Virus record (IMG/VR): IMGVR_UViG_3300032241_001320
Span: 1 to 34,751 of that record
Reading direction: 5' to 3' (one strand)
DNA length: 34,751 nt
DNA from: a virus
The notes beneath the pieces were generated by a model. The model was not told the origin of the DNA. It searched no databases and worked only from the letters and a program-made list of their open reading frames with translations. Of the stretch, positions 9,091 through 16,618 are shown piece after piece. Both the position numbers and the translations under genes were made by a program. Within the stretch, counting starts at the first letter, position 1, and every line of letters starts with the position of its first letter.

Positions 9091-9123
9091 AAAAAGATTA
9101 GGGAGCCGAAGCTCCCTAATCTT
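9091..9123 (-). terminator. Terminator for the minus-strand gene, UUCG loop
   Basis: A perfect 13-bp stem (9094-9106 with 9111-9123). Read on the minus strand, the loop is TTCG closed by a C-G pair, the very stable UUCG tetraloop, and it is followed by five T. On the plus strand there is no T-run, so it mainly ends the minus-strand transcript, though it may also slow plus-strand transcription after the peptidase. Confidence 0.85.
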
Positions 9124-9141
9124 CAACATCAACTCTGTCTA

Positions 9142-9426
9142 CTAGACGAGAGGATTGATGCCCTGCTCAGCAAGAGCAGCAAGACCCGCAGCGACAACGC
9201 TACGTGGCGGCGTACCCAGACGATACTTGTTGGTCACCTGACCCTTCGTATTCTGATGTGAGTTACTGTAGATGCAGAACCCTTCGGTACGGAGCCTAGC
9301 GACAACACCGCGAACGGCATTGGTGCTTGAGAAGCCGAAACGGCTGCGAATCTGACTAGCGCTCATCTCTTCGCCTGCACGAAAAGCTGAAAGCACGCGG
9401 TCGGTCTTAGTTGCAATTGAACTCAT
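9142..9426 (-). CDS. Small winged-helix DNA-binding protein
   Basis: A 94-residue basic protein. Residues 5-55 look like a winged helix-turn-helix: a first helix (TDRVLSAFRAG), then MSASQIRSRFGFSSTNAVRGVVARLRTEG as the helix-turn-helix, then a wing strand (FCIYSN). The remainder is a short Ala-rich tail. Such proteins are often phage regulators. It is the last gene of a minus-strand island, with a consensus sigma70 promoter and an array of AACCGTAT-type repeats directly upstream, which suggests self-regulation. A GGAG site lies in the leader. The precise target is not known. Confidence 0.7.
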   Translation of the reverse strand: MSSIATKTDRVLSAFRAGEEMSASQIRSRFGFSSTNAVRGVVARLRTEGFCIYSNSHQNTKGQVTNKYRLGTPPRSVVAAGLAALAEQGINPLV

Positions 9427-9460
9427 ATAACAATCTCCAATAGTAAATGTTAATCAATCA

Positions 9461-9523
9461 AACCGGTTAATCATTTAACCGTATCATCAATATACGGTAA
9501 ACAGGGTATTCTGTCAACCGTAT
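9461..9523. promoter_or_regulatory. Operator-like repeat array
   Basis: Four related 8-mers: AACCGGTT at 9461-9468, AACCGTAT at 9477-9484, its inverted form ATACGGTA at 9492-9499, and AACCGTAT at 9516-9523. One copy overlaps the -35 box and one the -10 box of the minus-strand promoter. The layout fits a repressor binding several half-sites. The adjacent winged-helix protein is the obvious candidate binder; that is inference. Confidence 0.55.
9489..9517 (-). promoter_or_regulatory. Sigma70-type promoter
   Basis: On the minus strand, TTGACA (9517-9512) is followed after 17 bases by TATATT (9494-9489). This is close to the host consensus and would drive the winged-helix gene early in infection. 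Confidence 0.75.
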
Positions 9524-9563
9524 TTTCAAACTATATTTTTGTATAGTTTAAAAATGGCACCTC

Positions 9564-9746
9564 TTACGCTACAGACTTCTTAGCGTCTCCATCAAGAATA
9601 GATTCTGCCCAATCGAGCCAGTCAAGCTCTTCAGAATCTAGACGGCGACCACTACGATACTTCTGCAGAAGTTCTGCACGCTTGTTCTGAATCGCAGTGA
9701 ATCCATGACTAGTCGTTGGAAGCGAGTAATGCTTAACGGTCATCAT
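9564..9746 (-). CDS. Small hypothetical protein (60 aa)
   Basis: A 60-residue, mainly helical, charged protein with no recognised domain. It includes NKRAELLQKYRSGRRLDSEE and an acidic LDWLDWAES segment. The reading frame could start at 9752, but that ATG directly abuts the AGGAG site; the ATG at 9746 has a normal six-base gap and is preferred. It lies between two other minus-strand genes, within what may be one early transcription unit. Confidence 0.55.
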   Translation of the reverse strand: MMTVKHYSLPTTSHGFTAIQNKRAELLQKYRSGRRLDSEELDWLDWAESILDGDAKKSVA

Positions 9747-9770
9747 TGTCATCTCCTAAATCTATAAAAA

Positions 9771-9778
9771 TATTTATC
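9771..9778 (-). promoter_or_regulatory. Possible late promoter variant (GATAAATA)
   Basis: GATAAATA on the minus strand, one base from the late consensus, overlapping the stop codon of the upstream minus-strand gene and about 25 bases before the start at 9746. The same variant appears twice in the repeat at 10202-10328. Confidence 0.3.
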
Positions 9779-10121
9779 CGGCGGCTCGGCAGGTCTTGAG
9801 GTACTGCTTATAGCCTTCCTGTGTGACTGGATAGCCGCCTTCCTTCAACCACTTCTTGATATGAGGAAGAATATATCCCTTGCTTTCGAGTATCGTCAGT
9901 GGACCCTCTCCAGCATTGAGCCGACCAAAATACTCCTCGACCGTGAAGTTCTTGATCAGGAAGGTCTGGAACGTACCAGCAGCGTCGGGCTGATGCTTGA
10001 AGCGAGCCACGAACTCTCCGCGGTACTTGCTGTGCGGGTTGTACATGCCGTGACTCTCGTCCAGCTTATACATGAGGTGCATTCCATCCTTATGGAAGTT
10101 TTCTTTCTTGAAACTACTCAT
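9774..10121 (-). CDS. Hypothetical protein with a duplicated promoter-leader
   Basis: A 115-residue protein of unknown function, rich in Lys, His, Phe and Tyr, without a recognised motif. Frames starting at 10145 or 10142 are possible, but a promoter with its -10 box at 10152-10157 would start transcription close to these codons, and AAGGCG sits at the right distance before the ATG at 10121, so that start is chosen. The 69 bases up to this start are nearly identical to those before the gene at 33841, but the two proteins differ after the first codons. This suggests that both genes are expressed together early, not that they share a function. Confidence 0.55.
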   Translation of the reverse strand: MSSFKKENFHKDGMHLMYKLDESHGMYNPHSKYRGEFVARFKHQPDAAGTFQTFLIKNFTVEEYFGRLNAGEGPLTILESKGYILPHIKKWLKEGGYPVTQEGYKQYLKTCRAAG

Positions 10122-10186
10122 CTGTTTCGCCTTTATGTTCATCATGTAAACATTATGAGGGATAACGAATTTAATTGCAACAACTA
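10118..10186 (-). repeat. 69-bp promoter-leader cassette, copy 1
   Basis: Read on the minus strand, this matches 33776-33844 on the plus strand at 67 of 69 positions. It contains the promoter, the leader, the ribosome site and the start codon. Divergence begins right after the start codon. Confidence 0.85.
10152..10180 (-). promoter_or_regulatory. Sigma70-type promoter
   Basis: TTGCAA (10180-10175) and CATAAT (10157-10152) on the minus strand are spaced by 17 bases. The same promoter occurs at 33782-33810. Confidence 0.6.
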
Positions 10187-10235
10187 AATTTTCTTTAAAA
10201 ACAATAGGTTACAAAAACCTCGCTAAAGTATCGAT

Positions 10236-10264
10236 ATTGTAGTATTTATCCGAATAAAAATCAA
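10236..10264 (-). promoter_or_regulatory. Promoter-like core, minus strand
   Basis: TTGATT (10264-10259) and TACAAT (10241-10236) are 17 bases apart. A late-like GATAAATA lies between them (10250-10243). It points toward the minus-strand gene at 10121. Confidence 0.5.
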
Positions 10265-10271
10265 GTAGTTA
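10256..10271 (-). repeat. 16-bp intergenic motif, copy 1
   Basis: TAACTACTTGATTTTT on the minus strand. Related copies lie at 10284, 26937, 32759 and 33751, each beside a promoter. Confidence 0.55.
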
Positions 10272-10283
10272 GCGAGGTTTTTG

Positions 10284-10299
10284 TAACCTATTGATTTTT
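10284..10299 (+). repeat. 16-bp intergenic motif, copy 2
   Basis: TAACCTATTGATTTTT, 14 of 16 bases identical to the copies at 32759 and 33751. Its TTGATT is the -35 box of the promoter-like core at 10291. Confidence 0.55.
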
Positions 10300-10319
10300 A
10301 TTTGGATAAATACTACAAT
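10291..10319 (+). promoter_or_regulatory. Promoter-like core before the tail tube gene
   Basis: TTGATT (10291-10296) and TACAAT (10314-10319) are 17 bases apart. A late-like GATAAATA at 10305-10312 lies in the spacer and better suits a structural gene. Either could be the working promoter. Confidence 0.5.
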
Positions 10320-10339
10320 ATCGATACTGAGGTACACTC

Positions 10340-10879
10340 ATGGGAACTCCTGTTACTCAACCGACTGATCTTAATTTCTTATCGCCGCTTGGCTTTAAAT
10401 TTACGATTAAAAAGTTGCCAAACTTCGACTACTTTGTACAAAGTTTCGACTTTCCCAGTTTGAGTCTCAACAGAACGAAAGACATGCAAACACCATTTAA
10501 CAAGGTGATCATTACTGGTGATCACTTGACATTTGGCGATTTTAGTGTCACGTTCAAGATTGATGAAAATATGGCAGGGTACTTTGAGTTGTATAATTGG
10601 ATTGTAGGCATCGGTAAGCCAGACAATTTTAATCAATACGCAGCTCTCGCTAACAATGCACCTACATCAGGTAAAGGTGTGATTGTAGATGCTGACTTGA
10701 TTATTCTTGATAGCGTGATGCGTCCAAATATCAAAGTAACATTCTCAGATGTGATTCCTACATCGCTATCTGGATTTACGTTTGATACAAAGAATGAAGA
10801 TGTCCGTTATGTGACAGCAACTGCAGGATTCAAGTATCGTGAGTATACGTACATACAGTTGCCTGCAGGATCGACTTAA
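10340..10879 (+). CDS. 19: Tail tube protein, gp19-like
   Basis: A 179-residue protein resembling phage tail tube subunits, which stack as hexameric rings to form the inner tube of the contractile tail. The pattern includes FKFTIKKLPNFDYFVQSFDFPSLS near the start, the ITGDHLTFGDFSVTFKIDE block (about 53-75) that matches the conserved GDRTFDDWTVTV-type strand of gp19, and a C-terminal VTATAGFKYREYTYIQL strand. In T4, gene 19 lies before the portal gene; here this gene lies before uvsY, so it may be a relocated gp19 or a second paralogue. The related tube initiator gp54 is an alternative. A GAGG site is seven bases before the ATG. Confidence 0.7.
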   Translation: MGTPVTQPTDLNFLSPLGFKFTIKKLPNFDYFVQSFDFPSLSLNRTKDMQTPFNKVIITGDHLTFGDFSVTFKIDENMAGYFELYNWIVGIGKPDNFNQYAALANNAPTSGKGVIVDADLIILDSVMRPNIKVTFSDVIPTSLSGFTFDTKNEDVRYVTATAGFKYREYTYIQLPAGST

Positions 10880-10897
10880 CAATGAAGGTATTATATT

Positions 10898-11335
10898 ATG
10901 AAGTTGGATGAGATTTTTGATTTGTGGAATGAAGATTCAGAAATTAACACAAACGCCATCGATAAAGAAGCAGTGAAGATACCCAAACTTCACAACAAAT
11001 ATTTTAAAATCTTTTCGCAAGAACGTTTGCTATTACGTAAACTTGAAACAGAATACAAGCAACTGTTGCAATTAAAGTATGATTACTTCATGGGTGTTCT
11101 TGATGAGGAAACTCTAAAAGAGAAAAATTGGTCTCAAAACCAACGAACGATTCTTAAGTCAGATATTCCTATGCATATTGATGCCGACCAAGACATTATC
11201 AATCTAACACTCAAGATTGGATTGCAAAAAGAGAAGTGTTCTGTTCTTGAATCTATCATTAAGAATATTAGTGAGCGTGGGTACATCATCAAGAATTTCA
11301 TTGACTGGCAACGATTCACAAGTGGCGGCACATGA
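10898..11335 (+). CDS. uvsY: Recombination mediator UvsY
   Basis: A 145-residue homologue of T4 UvsY (137 residues), which loads UvsX recombinase on single-stranded DNA coated with gp32. It is helical and charged. The C-terminal half has IDADQDIINLTLKIGLQKEK and SERGYIIKNFIDWQRF, matching the SADKDV...SRGFAIKHIQDMRAF pattern of T4 UvsY. The stop overlaps the uvsW start by four bases (ATGA), so the two are translationally coupled. The ATG sits in a TATATTATG context shared with gp45 and gp44. Confidence 0.92.
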   Translation: MKLDEIFDLWNEDSEINTNAIDKEAVKIPKLHNKYFKIFSQERLLLRKLETEYKQLLQLKYDYFMGVLDEETLKEKNWSQNQRTILKSDIPMHIDADQDIINLTLKIGLQKEKCSVLESIIKNISERGYIIKNFIDWQRFTSGGT

Positions 11336-12777
11336 CAGACATTCTGCGTATCTCTAAAGTAAACGAAACACACATCAAGATTGAATGTGAAGCGTCAGTA
11401 GCTTACGAGCTATCTGACTATTTTACTTTTATGGTGCCTAATGCAAAGTTTCATCCGCTTTATCGTAACAAAATCTGGGATGGGCGGATCAAACTTTACA
11501 ATGTAATGACCAAACTGCTTTATGCAGGATTGCTGATGAATGTTCTTGCATTTGCCAGAAGTCGTGAGTATCACGTAGAATTTTTATCTGAGTTCAATGA
11601 CACAGAATTCTCTTTACAGGAAGCAAAGGAGTTCATCAAAACTCTTGAATTACCTTTTGAAGCGAGAGACTATCAAATAGAAGCACTCGCTCATGCTGTA
11701 AGAAAGAACCGTGCTATGTTGTTATCTCCTACAGCATCCGGCAAATCACTCATCATCTATTCTATCATGCGCTACTTTCAACAGCGCACACTCATCATTG
11801 TACCTACGATCTCTCTTGTCAGTCAAATGGCATCTGACTTCGAGTCATATGGTTATAAAGATCCTGTATATAAGATTTTTTCTGGTGTTGAAAAACCTGT
11901 TGAAGAAGATGTAGTGGTTTCTACTTGGCAATCTATTTACAAAATGCCTAAAGCATGGTTTCAGCAATTCAAAGTGGTCATAGGTGATGAAGCGCATCTC
12001 TTCAAAGCAAAGAGTCTTACTTCAATCATGGAAAAGCTTTCTGCTTGCAAATATCGCTTTGGATTCACGGGTACGCTTGACGGAACTGAAACAAACAAAC
12101 TTGTGCTTGAAGGTCTCTTTGGTCCTGTCAAAAAAGTTGCATCAACATCTGATCTCATCGAACAAAAACATCTTGCTGAACTGAAAATTAAAATACTTTT
12201 GCTCAAGTATCCTGACGACATACGCAAGCAAAACAAAAGTAATGATTATCCTACCGAGATTGACTTCATTGTACGCAACGCTGCACGTAACAAATTCATC
12301 AAAAATTTGTCTTTGAGTTTAACGGGAAATGTGTTATTATTGTTCCAATACGTTGAAAAGCATGGCAAAGAGCTGTACGCCATGATAAACGATTCATCAA
12401 ACGAACGCAAGATATTTTTTATTCACGGCGGTGTTGATGGTGATGAGCGTGAGGAGATTCGTAAACTTGTAGAGACTGAAAAGGATGCGATTATCATTGC
12501 ATCTTCTGGTACATTTTCTACAGGAATAAATATTAAGAACCTTCACAACATTATTTTTGCTTCTCCAAGCAAGTCAAAGATCAAAACTTTACAGTCGATT
12601 GGTCGTGGATTGCGTATATCAGAAACAAAAGATAATGTGACTCTGTTTGACATTGCAGATGATCTATCTTGGAAGAGCTCACGTAACTATACGCTCGAGC
12701 ATTTCAAAGAGCGTATGAAAATATATGCTGAAGAGGGATTTGACTACAAAATTTATAATATTGATCTGAAAGGATGA
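11332..12777 (+). CDS. uvsW: RNA-DNA and DNA-DNA helicase UvsW
   Basis: A 481-residue superfamily 2 helicase. T4 UvsW unwinds R-loops and branched DNA, and moves replication from origin-dependent to recombination-dependent initiation. The N-terminal 100 residues form the small DNA-binding domain. Then follow RDYQ (112-115), the Walker A SPTASGKS (132-139), the Walker B GDEAH (218-222), the GFTGTLD motif (244-250) and the QSIGRGLRIS motif VI. Length fits T4 UvsW (about 500). It lies between uvsY and a small Sm-like protein with close coupling. Confidence 0.95.
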   Translation: MTDILRISKVNETHIKIECEASVAYELSDYFTFMVPNAKFHPLYRNKIWDGRIKLYNVMTKLLYAGLLMNVLAFARSREYHVEFLSEFNDTEFSLQEAKEFIKTLELPFEARDYQIEALAHAVRKNRAMLLSPTASGKSLIIYSIMRYFQQRTLIIVPTISLVSQMASDFESYGYKDPVYKIFSGVEKPVEEDVVVSTWQSIYKMPKAWFQQFKVVIGDEAHLFKAKSLTSIMEKLSACKYRFGFTGTLDGTETNKLVLEGLFGPVKKVASTSDLIEQKHLAELKIKILLLKYPDDIRKQNKSNDYPTEIDFIVRNAARNKFIKNLSLSLTGNVLLLFQYVEKHGKELYAMINDSSNERKIFFIHGGVDGDEREEIRKLVETEKDAIIIASSGTFSTGINIKNLHNIIFASPSKSKIKTLQSIGRGLRISETKDNVTLFDIADDLSWKSSRNYTLEHFKERMKIYAEEGFDYKIYNIDLKG

Positions 12778-12779
12778 CG

Positions 12780-13148
12780 ATGGAAGAACATGAACATATT
12801 TTACTCAAGCTTGTGACCTCAGAAGTCATTGTAGGTCGTCTAGACTCATTGAGTGATGATATTGTTGTTCTTGAATATCCTATGCTGATAAATTTTGTTG
12901 AAAGTCCTATAACAGGTGATACACGAATCTTCTTATCTGCGTATAACCCCTTTTACAGCGAAAGTAACATATTATATCTCAAACGAAAACATATTTTGTT
13001 TGATTCACCTATTGATGCTGATTATTCTGCCTTTTATGAAAGGCATGTTGCTCGATATACTCAAAAGATTAGCACAAAAGATGAAGATGATGAAGTAACT
13101 CAATACTTGCAAGCATTGCAAATCAGTTCAAATACTACGATTAATTGA
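12780..13148 (+). CDS. Conserved phage protein with Sm-like N-terminus
   Basis: A 122-residue protein. The first 60 residues (HILLKLVTSEVIVGRLDSLSDD) show the beta pattern of Sm/LSm-like folds; similar small proteins occur near uvsW in marine T4-like phages. Any RNA-binding role is inference. An ATG at 12774 overlaps the uvsW stop, but it abuts AAAGG; the ATG at 12780 has a six-base gap and is preferred. The C-terminus is acidic and then polar. Confidence 0.55.
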   Translation: MEEHEHILLKLVTSEVIVGRLDSLSDDIVVLEYPMLINFVESPITGDTRIFLSAYNPFYSESNILYLKRKHILFDSPIDADYSAFYERHVARYTQKISTKDEDDEVTQYLQALQISSNTTIN

Positions 13149-13206
13149 AATCCGACAAGTCGATTATACGCACATTTTAAAAATTGTCAACTGGGAAGGT
13201 TATAGT

Positions 13207-13755
13207 ATGTCGCAAGAAAAGCCAAAAAATCATTATGTAGATAACAAAAGTTTTTACGCTGCACTCATTCGTTATAAAAATAAAAAGAAAGAAGCCGAAG
13301 CTCTCGGATTACCTACACCCAAGATTCCAGAGGACATTGGCCTGTGTATTTTTCAAATTGCCACTCGTCTAGCATCTAAAGGCAATTTTGTGAATTATTC
13401 CTATAAAGATGAAATGATTTCTGATGGAATAGAAAATTGTATTAACTATATGCATAATTTTGATCCTGAAAAATCGAATAATCCATTTGCATATTTTACT
13501 CGAATAATCTATAATGCATTCATTCTGCGGATTCAAAAAGAGAAAAAGCAGACGTACATCAAGTATAAGACAATGGAGAATACAATTTTATCTGGCGACT
13601 CATATGAGTATCAAGACACCGACAATCCTATCATGCAAGATGTGAATGTCAATGACAACATGAACGTTTTTGTAAAAGATTACGAAAAGAAATTAAGTGA
13701 GAAAAAGGTGCCAAAGAAAGTTGGTATAGAATTATTTGTAGTGGGTGATGAATGA
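13207..13755 (+). CDS. 55: Late-transcription sigma factor gp55
   Basis: A 182-residue homologue of T4 gp55 (185 residues), the sigma-like factor that replaces host sigma70 and recognises TATAAATA. The region DEMISDGIENCINYMHNFDPEKSNNPFAYFTRIIYNAFILRIQKEKKQ (start near residue 70) matches the sigma region 2-like core of gp55, and T4 gp55 ends in a short gp45-binding tail; here the final residues include the hydrophobic GIELFVVGDE. The many TATAAATA sites in this window are its expected targets. The stop overlaps the gp47 start by four bases. Confidence 0.93.
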   Translation: MSQEKPKNHYVDNKSFYAALIRYKNKKKEAEALGLPTPKIPEDIGLCIFQIATRLASKGNFVNYSYKDEMISDGIENCINYMHNFDPEKSNNPFAYFTRIIYNAFILRIQKEKKQTYIKYKTMENTILSGDSYEYQDTDNPIMQDVNVNDNMNVFVKDYEKKLSEKKVPKKVGIELFVVGDE

Positions 13756-14822
13756 AGATTGCTTTGATAACAGATCAGCATTTTGGTGTTAGATCAGACA
13801 GCCCTGTATTTCACGATTACTTTGAGAAATTTTATAAAGAATATTTCTTTCCGTATCTTGATCTATACGGTATCAATGAGATTATTGATCTTGGCGACAC
13901 GTTCGACCGCAGAAAGTATATAAACTTTTATTCGCTGAGTCGCTGTCGCAAGTATTGGTATGATATCATCAAGGACTCGAGAGGCAAGTATCGTTTGACT
14001 TCGCTGGTCGGCAATCACGTTATTCCATATAAGAATACGTTGTCTATCAACGCGCTTGATCTTCTTTTGAATGAGTATGAAGGGTGTGTACGGAATGTTT
14101 CATCTCCTGAAGTCATAGTATATGATGGATGCGAGATTCTAATGTTGCCGTGGATTTGTGACGACAACTATGAACAGACCATGCAACTCATCAACGAAAC
14201 AACAGCACAAGTCGCATTTGGACATCTTGAACTAGGTGGATTTGAAATGTATAAGGGCACCGTGCTTCATGAAGGTATGGACGCCTCTGTGTTCTCAAAA
14301 TTCGACGTTGTTTGCTCAGGACACTATCATCACCGCTCATCAAGAGGCAACATTCATTACTTGGGATGTCCATATGAAATGACTTGGTCAGATTACAATG
14401 ATCCAAAAGGATTTCATATTTTTGATACAAAAACAAGACAGTTGACATTCATAGAGAATCCGCATAAAATGTTTTACAAGTTTGTCTATGATGATAGTAA
14501 TAAAACCTTGAGTGAAATAATCGATCAGAATTTTTCCAAGTACAAGAATACCTTTGTCAAAGTTATTGTCAAAACAAAAAACAATCCTTATTGGTTTGAT
14601 TTGTTCATTGATAAGTTGGAAAAGTCTGATGTGGTGAACATACAGGTTGTAGATGATAATTTGAATCTCAATCTTGAAACAGACGATAGTATTATTGATG
14701 AGGCCGAGGATACTTTGACGATCTTGCATAAGTACGTAGACAATCTAGAGCTAAATACTGATAAGGCAGCCCTTGATGGATTATTGAGATCGCTATATGA
14801 AGAGGCGCTTAGCGTAGAATGA
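13752..14822 (+). CDS. 47: Recombination nuclease subunit gp47 (Mre11/SbcD-like)
   Basis: A 356-residue metallophosphoesterase that, with gp46, resects DNA ends to feed UvsX-dependent recombination and replication. Metal-binding motifs are present: DQH (8-10), DLGDTFDRR (46-54), LVGNHV (85-90), GHLELGG and CSGHYHHRS. The GNH motif is followed by Val instead of the usual Asp, an uncommon change, although Asn and His are kept. Length fits T4 gp47 (339). Four-base overlaps link it to gp55 before and to gp46 after. Confidence 0.95.
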   Translation: MKIALITDQHFGVRSDSPVFHDYFEKFYKEYFFPYLDLYGINEIIDLGDTFDRRKYINFYSLSRCRKYWYDIIKDSRGKYRLTSLVGNHVIPYKNTLSINALDLLLNEYEGCVRNVSSPEVIVYDGCEILMLPWICDDNYEQTMQLINETTAQVAFGHLELGGFEMYKGTVLHEGMDASVFSKFDVVCSGHYHHRSSRGNIHYLGCPYEMTWSDYNDPKGFHIFDTKTRQLTFIENPHKMFYKFVYDDSNKTLSEIIDQNFSKYKNTFVKVIVKTKNNPYWFDLFIDKLEKSDVVNIQVVDDNLNLNLETDDSIIDEAEDTLTILHKYVDNLELNTDKAALDGLLRSLYEEALSVE

Positions 14823-16555
14823 TTTTATTCAAAAGAATACGTTGGAAAAACTTACTTAGCACGGGAAATAGTTTCACTGAAATAAACCTTACTAAATCAC
14901 CTACTACATTGATAGTGGGTGAAAATGGTAGTGGTAAGTCTACTTTCATTGAAGCAATCTCGTTTGCTTTGTACGGCAAGCCCTTTCGTAAAATTAACAA
15001 ACCGCAGCTCGTTAATGCGATCAACAACAAGAACACTGTTGCAGAAATCGAATTTAGTATTGGCAATAAAAACTATTTGGTTCGCCGCGGATTGAAACCT
15101 GCGCTGTTCGAAATCTATCTTGATGACACAATGCTCAATCAAGAAGCAGCATCAAAGGACTATCAAGAGATTCTAGAAAAGAATATTCTACGTCTCACTC
15201 ACAAGTCCTTTTCTCAGATCATCACGCTGGGATCATCTACGTTCATTCCCTTCATGCAACTACCTGCCCAAGCACGCAGAGAGTTTATTGAAGATCTGCT
15301 TGACATTCAAATCTTCTCAACGATGAATATTCTTTTAAAGAATAGAATTCAAACGAATAAAGATTCTTTGCAAGAATGCACAAGCAATATTGCTTTATGC
15401 CAGCAAAAAATCGAATTGAGTAAAAAGCACATCGATTCTTTAAAGCAAAACAATGATGAGATGATCGAAGTCAAGCAATCGCTTATCAACGAGCAACATC
15501 TTTTGATTGGCGAAGCACAAGAAAAGATTGCAGCGCTCAATACACAAATCACAGAGCTTCTTGTCAATACTGCCGAACAAGAAAAGATTACAAAGAAGTT
15601 AAAAAAGGTTGTACTGATCTCAAACGAATTACAGTATAAGCTTGGCGATATCAATAAGCATATTGAATTCTTTGATAATCACGACAATTGCCCTACATGC
15701 ACACAGCAAATCGACTCAACATTCAAAAGTTCAACGCTGACTCTGAGTAAGAATAAGGTCGATGAGATCAATACGGCACTTGACCAGTTATTGAAAGAGC
15801 AAAACGAATTGTCCGAGAAACTTGACATTATCACAGGCATCAATACAAAGATTGCAGGTCTACACGCCGAAATCACAGATAATAATAACACCATTCGTTC
15901 TTGCACCAAATATATCGAAACAGTACAGAAAGAAATTGAAGTGCTGCAGAATCAAACCAAGCAAATTGATGCCGATACTTCAGAACTCAATACAGCAAAG
16001 GCAGAACTCAAGACTCTCGAAAAAGAACAAGAGGCATTGACTTCTACAAGAACATTGCTTGGTACAGCAGCAACATTATTGAAAGATGGTGGAATCAAAA
16101 CCAAGATCATCAAGCAGTATATTCCTATTATGAATAAACTGATCAATAAATATTTGGCAGCGATGGACTTCTTTGTGCAGTTTGAACTAGATGAAAACTT
16201 TGATGAGAAGATTAAGTCAAGGTTTCGTGATGAATTCACGTATGCATCTTTCTCAGAAGGTGAAAAGATGCGTATTGATCTATCGCTTTTGTTCACATGG
16301 CGCGCAGTATCTAAGCTACGTAACAGCGCAAGCACCAATCTATTAATCATGGACGAGGTATTTGATAGCTCACTTGATGCGTCAGGAACAGAAGAATTCT
16401 TCAAGATCCTCGGCGGAATCACAGCAGATACGAATGTGTTTATCATCTCGCATAAGGGCGCGTCTTTAATCGATAAATTTTCCAACGTCATCAGATTTGT
16501 AAAACAAAAAAACTTTAGTGTTCTAATTAATGAGCATAGTTTTACACCTGTCTAA
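14819..16555 (+). CDS. 46: Recombination nuclease ATPase gp46 (Rad50/SbcC-like)
   Basis: A 578-residue SMC-like ATPase, the partner of gp47. It has a Walker A GENGSGKST at 34-42, long coiled coils from about 165 to 430, a zinc hook CPTC at 291-294 in the middle of these, the ABC signature SFSEGEKMRIDLS from 477, and the Walker B LLIMDEVFDSSLD with Asp512 and Glu513. All parts needed for an active enzyme are present, and length is close to T4 gp46 (560). It ends the recombination block; 63 bases follow before the accessory operon. Confidence 0.96.
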   Translation: MILFKRIRWKNLLSTGNSFTEINLTKSPTTLIVGENGSGKSTFIEAISFALYGKPFRKINKPQLVNAINNKNTVAEIEFSIGNKNYLVRRGLKPALFEIYLDDTMLNQEAASKDYQEILEKNILRLTHKSFSQIITLGSSTFIPFMQLPAQARREFIEDLLDIQIFSTMNILLKNRIQTNKDSLQECTSNIALCQQKIELSKKHIDSLKQNNDEMIEVKQSLINEQHLLIGEAQEKIAALNTQITELLVNTAEQEKITKKLKKVVLISNELQYKLGDINKHIEFFDNHDNCPTCTQQIDSTFKSSTLTLSKNKVDEINTALDQLLKEQNELSEKLDIITGINTKIAGLHAEITDNNNTIRSCTKYIETVQKEIEVLQNQTKQIDADTSELNTAKAELKTLEKEQEALTSTRTLLGTAATLLKDGGIKTKIIKQYIPIMNKLINKYLAAMDFFVQFELDENFDEKIKSRFRDEFTYASFSEGEKMRIDLSLLFTWRAVSKLRNSASTNLLIMDEVFDSSLDASGTEEFFKILGGITADTNVFIISHKGASLIDKFSNVIRFVKQKNFSVLINEHSFTPV

Positions 16556-16618
16556 ATGCCATCTTTTTATATTTCCAGGATTTGCAACTTTTAGCCAAAT
16601 AGCGGCATAGGATACATT

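Larger units (their letters stand above)
10202..10328. repeat. Interleaved inverted repeats; circularly permuted 60-bp unit
   Basis: Segment A (10202-10226) is a perfect 25-bp inverted match of 10269-10293. Segment B (10227-10264) is an inverted match of 10291-10328 with one mismatch in 38 (a G-U pair in RNA). The order is A, B, A', B', so the two pairings interleave. Read on the minus strand, 10264-10202 is the 60-bp sequence of 10269-10328 rotated, with an exact wrap-around join. Each copy carries a promoter-like core pointing away from the centre, serving the genes on either side. Confidence 0.9.

Noticed and set aside
9529-9551. Inverted repeat AAACTATA...TATAGTTT as a terminator
   Set aside because: The stem is AT-only and has no T-run in the direction of the minus-strand genes.
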